A stretch of 29,984 nt of DNA, from contig DATHVH010000168.1 of the NCBI GenBank assembly GCA_035461405.1, forward strand, positions 1 to 29,984. Reading direction: 5' to 3'. Below the pieces are notes generated by a model that saw only the letters and a program-made list of their open reading frames with translations, made no database searches and had not been told where the DNA came from. A program made the position numbers and the translations under genes. Of the stretch, positions 23,545 to 29,984 are shown one piece after another (within the stretch, counting starts at the first letter, position 1; each line of letters opens with the position of its first letter). The DNA comes from Anditalea sp035461405 (lineage in GTDB: Bacteria; Bacteroidota; Bacteroidia; Cytophagales; Cyclobacteriaceae).

Positions 23545-26500
23545 TTATTCTATCACAGGAAATGATAGGAAGAAAGAAGTACCTACATCCATCTTGGTGA
23601 TAAACCATATACGGCCACCAGAGGTTTCCACTCCCCTTTTGGCAATAGCCAAGCCAAGACCAGATCCTTCTGATTTTGTACTGAAATTGGGTATAAAAAT
23701 TTTCTCTTTTAGATCCTCTGGTATACCCTTACCATTATCATGTATCTCCACCTTTACATGGCCCGCTTTACAGGTAAGGGTAACCTTAATCCTGGCTTTT
23801 CTGTCGCTTGGTACAGCTTGGATTCCATTTATGATCAGATTGGCGATGATTCTTCCAAATAATTTATCATCACCTATAATATTGATACTTTCTACTTCTG
23901 TTTTATCCTGAAATTTAACCTCTGCTTTTTCATTGTTTTTAAAAAGCTCAACCGCTTCAGTTACTATATATTTAAAGTCTATAGGTTCATTTTTAGGAAG
24001 TGGCATCTTAGCAAAAGTGCTGAATGAGTTCGCTATTTCACTAAGCGTATCTACCTGTATGATCAGACTTTCCACTGGTTTGGATATTAACTTGGGATCA
24101 TCCAATTTACCTGCGGCCTGTAACCGAAGCATATGTTGTAGGGTGAGCTTCATTGGGGTAAGCGGATTCTTGATTTCGTGAGCTACCTGCTTAGCCATTT
24201 CTCTCCAAGCAGACTCTTTCTCAGTACTAGCTAACACCTTCTTACTGGATTCCAGCTTGAATAGCATATTATTATATTCATTTACCAGCATGCCAATTTC
24301 ATCTTTAGCCGGCCAATACATAGGTTCATTGCTTTCCAGATTAGTAGTTTTTAGTTTGTCTGTCAATAACCTAAATGGATAAATAAGCTGCTTGGACACA
24401 AAGAAAGACACCACTAGAAATACTATGAAAATGACAACGAATATGTTTATTATATTACTGAATACATCAGCTATAACCAAATTGAGCTCAGTTTCCGATT
24501 CAAAAAAAGGTATAGCGATAATACCTAAAATAGATTGTTTTTCATTATCCCGGAGAGCGATATATACGGTTTTATAATTAAGAGAACCCGCTTGTTCATC
24601 CAGAATAAGTCTATTATTCTGTATTTCTAATATCTCACTGACGGCCACTGGATGCAGATATTCTGTTAGGACCTTCTTATCAAATATATTTGGTTGGTTA
24701 GTCACCATTAGCTTCCCATTTGGAAGATATACATTTATATCAGTGCCTGTGGTGCCTGCAAGTCTTTTTACCTCCGCCAAGAAGTCTTCCCTGTCCATGG
24801 CTCCTTTGGCCTGTCGCTCCAGATAGGAAGCGAGATTATTTCTGATAATAGATGCCTTAGAGAAATATTGTCTATGTAGATCATTTGTATAACTATTTGT
24901 CAACAGTCCAATAGATATAATACTGATGATCAGCATAGGAAAAAAGAAAGCAAAATTGATATAAAACTGAAGTTGCGTAGTGTAATTAAACTGTAGTTTT
25001 CCCAATCCCTGAAATATGGAATATATTAAAATGCATAATAGGGTAAATAGCAAATATGCTACAAAAAATAATGAAACATCTGCAAAAACATAGTTCATGG
25101 GATAAATCGTGGATGACACTATAATAATTTTTGATTCACCCTTTACCCCATAGTGATGATGATTATTTTTAAATATCCCTGTAGTAAATAAGGATGGATA
25201 ATCTAATAGGTCATCGTTATCTGGGCTTCTGTAATTATATATACCGACACTCATTTTGAGAATACCATCTGGATCATATACAGCATAATCAAATTTTTCG
25301 GAATAAAAATTAGCTGAATATTCTTGGTCAAGCAATAATTTGGGAAATACGCTTCCTGGTTGGATTCGCTGTTGGATCAGTTCAAGCAGAATAGTGCCTA
25401 GAAAATAGTTGTCTCTATAGATATTCACGAAGGAATAAAATTTATTGCCACCGGCATCTGAGGTATTTTGTATGAAATATAGATTCCTAACAGAAGTAGC
25501 AAAATCACTCTTCATATAATTAAATCTATATTCGTCCAGATTACTATCATCATCATTACCAAAAATCCTTTCGCCTATAGGATTAAAAATTTGAATATCC
25601 AGTTCATATTGGTCAAAATAATTACTCATATAGACCCTTTTTATTTTTTGTTCTATAGGATCTATTGAAGATAGCCCGTCTGTCAGTTGATTTTTGATAT
25701 AAGGATCCTCTTCTATCTTTCTCATGACATCAGATAAAAGAAATTCTGCCATGATATCACTCTCTACCATCAGCTGATTGGCATATTTTATTTTTGATTG
25801 AATCTCCTTTCTTCTGGTATCCTCATATGCAGCTGCTCCCGTGATTATCGCACCTACCAAACATCCAAAAAAGAAAGTTAAAAACGTATTGAAGCCCAGC
25901 TTAAATATATTATCATATAATTCAAATGATATTATAGAAACGAGAAGTATGATATGAGATAGAAATACAATTAAATATACTAAATCATAATAAGCTAAGG
26001 TTAAGCAAATGGGCAAAGCCAAAATCAACAAATTTCTCAAAATGCTTTTCTTACTGCTCTTATTTTTGTAGAGCACCATATTCACTGCTATAATGGTAAA
26101 TAGTAAATAACCCGCCCCGGCTAAAAATATGATAAACAAGCTAATTCCCTGAAAATAGCTGAATGCAGGAATAGAAAGAATATTTAAGTCCCATTGGGCA
26201 TTATCTACTATATTGGCAAACATCCTAAAAAAAAGCACCAATAAAGCAGTTGATAACAGAAAGCTAATAAGATGAAAAAACCACTCCTTATATTTTCTTT
26301 TGAAAGATAAGAAGGTGATTAAGTATTTTTTCCTGCTAAGCATTGCAACCACCAGGGAAAGCAGGATCATAAATGCGATTACATTTAAGAGAAGGTCTCC
26401 AAGGCTAGGGTTGATGAGTGAGGAAGCATATCTGGTAGGATTAAAAAGTTCTGTATCAAAATATTCCTGCGGAAACTGAAAAAATATCATAATAGCCCTA

Positions 26501-27249
26501 ATACTAATGACCACCACAGCTGTATAAAATAACGCTAATACTTTTTTGCCTTTTACCCACAAAGTGCCTACGAAGTCACTTCCAAGAATCACTACTAGCC
26601 CTATTAGGGAGAAGAAGAATATTAAAACTACATTTCCTGTATCATGGCCTACATGTTCATATCCGGTTCTTAAAAGTATGGAAAACAAATATTCCCCCTC
26701 ACCTCTATGTAGATCATGATATCCATCTTTTTTGGTAGAAGATAAGATAAAACGGTCATTACCGAATATCTCCGGATTTTCACCTGAGTGAAGATATTCG
26801 TTTTCTACATCAACCTTATCATATAAAGTATAGGTTTGCACCATCCAGAATAGTTGCCCTAGTCTGGTAATCTTTCTGAGTTTTATAAAATATATGCCAC
26901 TTTGGGTCTCAATTATCTGATATTTCTGGGTAAAATTAATCTCATCAAATTCAGGAACCATAGTTATAGAAGACCAATATAAAAGTCTACCATTAACAGT
27001 AAATAAATAAAATGGATGGTGGGTATCAATATTTAAGGTCCTAAATGATGCTTGCTTATCTGGCCTATTATTCATTAATAGAGCGACATAGTCCTGATCA
27101 AAATCATCTATTATCTCATTGATTTTTACATTAATGTCTTTGGCACTGTCACTATCACTTTTTGGGGATGATATAAAGAAATTAATCCCCAGCAATACTG
27201 CAAGCAAACCAATAGAGATAAATAGAATTAAACGTCTTTTTTTGAGCAT
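23545..27249 (-). CDS. Very large multi-pass sensor histidine kinase (NtrY-like kinase core)
   Basis: A 1234-residue membrane kinase. Helix 1 (about 6-27) precedes a periplasmic domain of about 180 residues, then about eight membrane helices (about 205-475). A second soluble sensor domain (about 480-735) ends in a helix pair (about 745-805). A third extracytoplasmic domain (about 810-955), a helix, HAMP and the kinase core follow. The phosphorylated His1024 is in QVAHEIKNPLTPMKLTL, the N-box is NLIINGIQAV (Asn1141), and the G boxes are DNGKGIPEDL and GSGLGLAIAKRG. HEIKNPLTP with this N-box is the NtrY style. No response regulator gene is beside it, so its partner is unknown. The barrel gene follows by 49 bases. 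The start codon is very close to the probable promoter. Confidence 0.9.
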   Translation of the reverse strand: MLKKRRLILFISIGLLAVLLGINFFISSPKSDSDSAKDINVKINEIIDDFDQDYVALLMNNRPDKQASFRTLNIDTHHPFYLFTVNGRLLYWSSITMVPEFDEINFTQKYQIIETQSGIYFIKLRKITRLGQLFWMVQTYTLYDKVDVENEYLHSGENPEIFGNDRFILSSTKKDGYHDLHRGEGEYLFSILLRTGYEHVGHDTGNVVLIFFFSLIGLVVILGSDFVGTLWVKGKKVLALFYTAVVVISIRAIMIFFQFPQEYFDTELFNPTRYASSLINPSLGDLLLNVIAFMILLSLVVAMLSRKKYLITFLSFKRKYKEWFFHLISFLLSTALLVLFFRMFANIVDNAQWDLNILSIPAFSYFQGISLFIIFLAGAGYLLFTIIAVNMVLYKNKSSKKSILRNLLILALPICLTLAYYDLVYLIVFLSHIILLVSIISFELYDNIFKLGFNTFLTFFFGCLVGAIITGAAAYEDTRRKEIQSKIKYANQLMVESDIMAEFLLSDVMRKIEEDPYIKNQLTDGLSSIDPIEQKIKRVYMSNYFDQYELDIQIFNPIGERIFGNDDDSNLDEYRFNYMKSDFATSVRNLYFIQNTSDAGGNKFYSFVNIYRDNYFLGTILLELIQQRIQPGSVFPKLLLDQEYSANFYSEKFDYAVYDPDGILKMSVGIYNYRSPDNDDLLDYPSLFTTGIFKNNHHHYGVKGESKIIIVSSTIYPMNYVFADVSLFFVAYLLFTLLCILIYSIFQGLGKLQFNYTTQLQFYINFAFFFPMLIISIISIGLLTNSYTNDLHRQYFSKASIIRNNLASYLERQAKGAMDREDFLAEVKRLAGTTGTDINVYLPNGKLMVTNQPNIFDKKVLTEYLHPVAVSEILEIQNNRLILDEQAGSLNYKTVYIALRDNEKQSILGIIAIPFFESETELNLVIADVFSNIINIFVVIFIVFLVVSFFVSKQLIYPFRLLTDKLKTTNLESNEPMYWPAKDEIGMLVNEYNNMLFKLESSKKVLASTEKESAWREMAKQVAHEIKNPLTPMKLTLQHMLRLQAAGKLDDPKLISKPVESLIIQVDTLSEIANSFSTFAKMPLPKNEPIDFKYIVTEAVELFKNNEKAEVKFQDKTEVESINIIGDDKLFGRIIANLIINGIQAVPSDRKARIKVTLTCKAGHVKVEIHDNGKGIPEDLKEKIFIPNFSTKSEGSGLGLAIAKRGVETSGGRIWFITKMDVGTSFFLSFPVIE

Positions 27250-27257
27250 AGGATCAT

Positions 27258-27288
27258 TAAAACTAAAAAAGCAAAGCTTATTTTCAAA
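27258..27288 (-). promoter_or_regulatory. Possible promoter of the histidine kinase gene
   Basis: On the minus strand TTTG (27285-27288), a 19-base spacer and TAGTTTTA (27258-27265, one mismatch from TAnnTTTG). It lies inside the terminator hairpin of the preceding genes and predicts a leader of only a few bases before the ATG at 27249. Confidence 0.4.
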
Positions 27289-27298
27289 CTTTGCTTTT
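27261..27298 (-). terminator. Terminator of the SCO-DUF420-CxxC gene group
   Basis: A 10-bp stem AAAAGCAAAG (27267-27276) / CTTTGCTTTT (27289-27298) is followed on the minus strand by TTTTTTAGTTTT. It separates the cytochrome oxidase assembly genes from the kinase gene. Confidence 0.75.
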
Positions 27299-27305
27299 CA
27301 ATATT

Positions 27306-27563
27306 TTAGAGATGCTGAATCTTTGCTTTCAGCGATTTTTGTTTCTTATAATTTCTGTACCAAAGGTATCCTATGATCATCGCTAATAAATATGGTGCCA
27401 TAAATAGATATAAGATCCCATAATTTAATCCGGCCCCAACAGATGTTTCTCCCGTATTTAAATTATTTTCCACTGTAGCCCTACACATTGCGCACTGGGC
27501 TATGCTCTGACCCATGCCTACAAATAAAAAAATCAGCGTATATAGAATTATTTTTAATTTCAT
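27306..27563 (-). CDS. Small exported membrane protein with a CxxC motif
   Basis: An 85-residue protein: signal-like hydrophobic segment (about 5-22), then AQCAMCRATVENN with Cys24 and Cys27, then a membrane helix (about 48-67, GILYLFMAPYLLAMIIGYLW) and a basic cytoplasmic tail (RNYKKQKSLKAK). The topology puts the CxxC pair just outside the membrane, where it could bind copper or take part in thiol exchange. It lies 57 bases after the DUF420 gene and near SCO and oxidase subunits, and I recall similar small genes in this position in other Bacteroidota. A role in oxidase assembly is therefore plausible, but unproven. I know no established name. Confidence 0.72.
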   Translation of the reverse strand: MKLKIILYTLIFLFVGMGQSIAQCAMCRATVENNLNTGETSVGAGLNYGILYLFMAPYLLAMIIGYLWYRNYKKQKSLKAKIQHL

Positions 27564-27620
27564 CGAAATATCGTTTATACCAAGTTCATCAAATTACAAC
27601 GTCCTCGCTTTCATTTTAGT

Positions 27621-28175
27621 TTAGAATTCATAATAGGGGCTTATCATCAGGTATACGATAACACCGCTGAGTGTAACATACAACCAAATAGGATAGGCAT
27701 ACCTCACCACCCTCCGATGCCTTTCATATTTCCCAGACATACCAAAGTAGTATGCTAATAATATCGGAAACAAAGCCACTGCCGCCAAGATGATATGCGT
27801 GATAAGTATGATATAATAGATAGTTTTTACGATACCTTCTCCGCCAAAGGTAGTACTGGGAGCACTGGCATGATAAATCACATAAGAGATAAGGAAGACA
27901 GCGCCTAGCCCAAAAGCCGTGGTCATAGCAGCTTGATGGTAGGCTACTTCCTTCTTTTTAATAAAATATAAACCCAATATTAAGGCAACACTTGCTGCGG
28001 AATTGATAACAGCATTTAGATGGGGGAGAAAGAATACCCAATCCTGCCCCAATGTTAATTTTTCAGGCATAAATAGTAGAATTGCCACTACTATTGGTAC
28101 AGTAATGGAGATAGCTACTATCCATCCAAATACTTTTTTTTCCGTCTGAGGGGCAACAGCCTTATTTGTGTCCAT
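27621..28175 (-). CDS. DUF420 / CtaM-like membrane protein
   Basis: A 184-residue protein with about five membrane helices. It belongs to DUF420, whose best-studied member, CtaM of staphylococci, is needed for activity of a haem-copper oxidase. Features are FGWIVAISITVPIVVAILLF for helix 1, a conserved FFLPHLNAVINSAASVALIL (His52), further histidines at the ends of later helices (YHQAAMTTAFG, VIYHASAPSTTFGGEG, LITHIILAAVALFPI), and the ERHRRVVRYAYPIWLY segment before the last helix. The spaced histidines could bind haem or metal. Its start overlaps the SCO stop by 14 bases, so the two are translationally linked. Confidence 0.88.
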   Translation of the reverse strand: MDTNKAVAPQTEKKVFGWIVAISITVPIVVAILLFMPEKLTLGQDWVFFLPHLNAVINSAASVALILGLYFIKKKEVAYHQAAMTTAFGLGAVFLISYVIYHASAPSTTFGGEGIVKTIYYIILITHIILAAVALFPILLAYYFGMSGKYERHRRVVRYAYPIWLYVTLSGVIVYLMISPYYEF

Positions 28176-28842
28176 CTAATAAAATTTTTGCTTCCAATAT
28201 TAATAAGTCAACTTGATCTCTGGTAGTGCCGCTATAATACCCCCGTATCCGGCCCTGCTCATCTATAAGGATGAATTTATCACTATGGGCATAGTCATCG
28301 GGTTCACCGAGACCATCCATGATCGGCAGAATAAACCCACACCGAACTAAATCATAGACCTCTGATTTGTCCCCACGGAGAAAATGCCATTTATCATCTC
28401 TGGCATCATGTCTTTGGGCATATTCAGCCAGAACTTCCTGGGTATCATATTCTGGATCAATGCTGATCGAATATATCTGGACGTCTTCTTCATTTCTAAA
28501 TGCATCCTGCACTCGGCTCATTTCTGTAGACATCACTGGACAAATACTTGGGCAGCTAGTAAAGAAAAAATCAACTATTGTCACTTTACCTTTCATTTGT
28601 TCTTTACCTATAGATTGGCCAGTGTGGGACACAAACTCAAAGTCAGGTATATAATGTTGGGAGTTTTCATTTAACTCGCATTCTCCAAATTGATTGTCCA
28701 CTCCATCCTCATATAAAATTGGAATATCATATTGATTAGTACCAAAAGAACGCAGGAAAATAATAATCAGTACAGGCACCATAAGTATGCATACCAGTAC
28801 CATTGCTTGAAGAATCCTAATTGATTTCATAAAGTATTTCAT
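28162..28842 (-). CDS. SCO1/SenC family copper chaperone for cytochrome oxidase
   Basis: Delivers copper to, or reduces, the CuA site of cytochrome c oxidase subunit II at the outer face of the membrane. The 226-residue protein has an N-terminal membrane anchor (about 10-31) and a thioredoxin-like domain from about 65. The copper ligands are complete: Cys97 and Cys101 in FTSCPSICPVM and His186 in YAHSDKF. The start may be the ATG at 28842 or codon 5 (28830). It leads the SCO-DUF420-CxxC group, separated from the subunit IV gene by a strong terminator, so it probably has its own promoter in the 28843-28956 region, although no clear -33/-7 match was found there. Confidence 0.93.
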   Translation of the reverse strand: MKYFMKSIRILQAMVLVCILMVPVLIIIFLRSFGTNQYDIPILYEDGVDNQFGECELNENSQHYIPDFEFVSHTGQSIGKEQMKGKVTIVDFFFTSCPSICPVMSTEMSRVQDAFRNEEDVQIYSISIDPEYDTQEVLAEYAQRHDARDDKWHFLRGDKSEVYDLVRCGFILPIMDGLGEPDDYAHSDKFILIDEQGRIRGYYSGTTRDQVDLLILEAKILLDGHK

Positions 28843-28956
28843 TTATCAGAACTCGGAAGTAATAGTTGAATTCTGAAATATAGAGCTATCCGATAACTGA
28901 AGATGATAAGATCTTTCAGGTTCTAACTATCATTATCTCTAATTTATTCATTAAAC

Positions 28957-28990
28957 AAAAAAAGGGGTTGAAGATTCCCCTTCAACCCTT
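28957..28990 (-). terminator. Terminator of the cytochrome oxidase structural genes
   Basis: A 9-bp perfect stem GGGTTGAAG (28965-28973) / CTTCAACCC (28980-28988) with a 6-base loop is followed on the minus strand by CTTTTTTTG. It ends the transcript 28 bases past the subunit IV stop. Confidence 0.88.
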
Positions 28991-29017
28991 ATTTTTTGCT
29001 TTATTAATAGCATATTT

Positions 29018-29347
29018 TTACCACCTTAGTAAGAAGATATCCGAGCCTTCTCTCATTAAAGCCAAGACCAGCCATACTAAGAAAATCAAAGGAAGCATTA
29101 TAGACCAAATCAAAACTTTAGCCTCTTCTTTTAGGTGCATGAATTCCATCATGATATATCCAGCCTTTACTAGGGTAAGGCCAATGAAAATCGCATAAAG
29201 AAGCAATCCCCTCTCCATAGTGAATGCAAATACGAATTCTATAAGAGTTAAGAAAAGCAGGATACCTGCAATCTTCCATATCTTTTTTATTTTTTCCTTA
29301 TTACGGGGAATAACTTCCAGTGTTTGTCTGTTTTCTTGAAGTGCCAT
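29018..29347 (-). CDS. Cytochrome c oxidase subunit IV (prokaryotic type)
   Basis: A small accessory subunit of the inner-membrane haem-copper oxidase. The 109-residue protein has a polar start, then three membrane helices: IWKIAGILLFLTLIEFVFAF, LLLYAIFIGLTLVKAGYIMM and VLIWSIMLPLIFLVWLVLAL. The EFMHLKEEAK loop between helices 2 and 3 is typical of the COX4_pro family. It follows subunit III by 18 bases in the same operon and is the last gene before a strong terminator. Confidence 0.92.
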   Translation of the reverse strand: MALQENRQTLEVIPRNKEKIKKIWKIAGILLFLTLIEFVFAFTMERGLLLYAIFIGLTLVKAGYIMMEFMHLKEEAKVLIWSIMLPLIFLVWLVLALMREGSDIFLLRW

Positions 29348-29365
29348 AGTTCTATATAATTAAAG

Positions 29366-29984
29366 TTAGATAAGGTAAAAGAAGGTAAATACAAATACCC
29401 AAACCAAATCTACAAAGTGCCAGTATAAACCAATTTTTTCAACCATTTCGTAGTGTCCTCTCTGCTCATATACACCTACTGCAGCCTGGTAGAACGCAAG
29501 GAATAAGAGACCTACACCGATGGTCACGTGAAAACCGTGAAATCCAGTAATAAAGAAAAACAATTGGGCAAAAGAAGACGGACCGTATTCATTCACATAT
29601 AGATTAGCACCGTACACAGTTTCAGTAACCAAATCACTGAAGCTGTTTACATATGTCAACACACTACCCCCGTCAGTACCGTGGATAAAGTGAGTCCACT
29701 CCCATGCCTGACAACCCAAGAAAGTGATACCTCCTAATAAAGTCCATAACAACCATTTTACCACATCGTTTCTATCATTTCTGTGTCCAGCTTCTACTGC
29801 CAATACCATAGTCACAGAACTCATGATCAAAATGAATGTCATAAGACCGACAAATACCAAAGGAAAATGCCCCCCATGAACAAACGGAATGGCATCGAAG
29901 ATCATTTCCGGAATAGGCCAGTATTCATTGGAACTGACAAATTCTGCAGAAGTCCCTTCATAAGCGGGATAACTCATCCTGATA
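29366..29984 (-). CDS. Cytochrome c oxidase subunit III, cut by the window edge
   Basis: A core subunit of the inner-membrane cytochrome c oxidase. The visible part carries five membrane helices and the family's GCQAWEWTHF, FFITGFHGFHVTIGVGLL and GLYWHFVDLVWVFVFTFFYL segments. An ATG occurs at 29977, but it is probably internal. The frame is open to the window end, and the codons around it read IRMSYPAYEG, which aligns with the LRFSxPxWP stretch that normally follows the first helix (the WFFLISDAFTF segment) in Bacteroidota subunit III. The first helix therefore lies outside the window and the gene is partial at its 5' end. Subunits I and II are expected further upstream. Confidence 0.92.
   Translation of the reverse strand, partial: IRMSYPAYEGTSAEFVSSNEYWPIPEMIFDAIPFVHGGHFPLVFVGLMTFILIMSSVTMVLAVEAGHRNDRNDVVKWLLWTLLGGITFLGCQAWEWTHFIHGTDGGSVLTYVNSFSDLVTETVYGANLYVNEYGPSSFAQLFFFITGFHGFHVTIGVGLLFLAFYQAAVGVYEQRGHYEMVEKIGLYWHFVDLVWVFVFTFFYLI

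Noticed and set aside
1..29984. tRNA, rRNA, CRISPR array, insertion sequence, prophage or defence island
   Set aside because: I looked for cloverleaf T-loop motifs, regularly spaced repeats, transposase and phage motifs on both strands and found none that held up.

Overview
This window is chromosomal DNA from a member of the Bacteroidota, most likely Cytophagales (Cytophagia). The signs are the large Bacteroidota-type IspG, a DUF6089 barrel protein, FCB-style giant outer-membrane proteins, the SCO/DUF420/cytochrome oxidase gene order, A+T-rich leaders with almost no Shine-Dalgarno sequences, and promoters of the TTG-N18..21-TAnnTTTG type. The genus cannot be named from the sequence alone. The genome is AT-rich; leuS looks visibly richer in GC than its surroundings.

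Layout, left to right. 10-1093 (-): a pterin pair, 6-pyruvoyl-tetrahydropterin synthase then folE, with overlapping reading frames. 1365-4165: two unrelated L,D-transpeptidases facing each other, each with its own terminator. 4410-5868 (-): kdsC-kdsA for the Kdo part of LPS. 6045-7589 (-): a GNAT/nitrilase fusion. 7861-9687 (+): a DUF6089 outer-membrane barrel followed by a lipoprotein and a small helical protein, both of unknown function. 9849-10421 (+): a membrane-anchored TlpA-like thioredoxin. 10562-11082 (-): a decayed toxin-antitoxin locus with an intact antitoxin and a twice-frameshifted ParE toxin. 11244-14018 (+): leuS. 14118-15004: a small unknown gene divergent from a SlyD-like FKBP. 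15202-19557 (-): SDR-ispG, a small membrane protein, then MmcQ/YjbR and an orphan ABC ATPase. 20013-27249 (-): a 1234-residue membrane histidine kinase followed 49 bases later by a 1160-residue outer-membrane barrel. 27306-29984 (-): the end of a cytochrome c oxidase cluster (subunit III, cut by the window edge; subunit IV) and its assembly genes (SCO, DUF420/CtaM-like, a small CxxC membrane protein).

Most of the content is housekeeping: envelope building (Kdo, peptidoglycan cross-linking, isoprenoids), translation, pterin synthesis and respiration. No mobile element, prophage, CRISPR array or complete defence system was seen. The less explained signals are small. There is an 11-bp inverted repeat that would bury the start codon of the unknown 64-residue gene at 14118-14312, with three short repeats in its loop. 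Alternating palindromic half-sites lie across the leuS promoter. A broken palindromic repeat lies upstream of kdsC. The parE toxin has decayed beside its intact antitoxin. A very large multi-sensor kinase is coupled to a giant barrel. All product calls rest on reading motifs by eye; no database search was possible.
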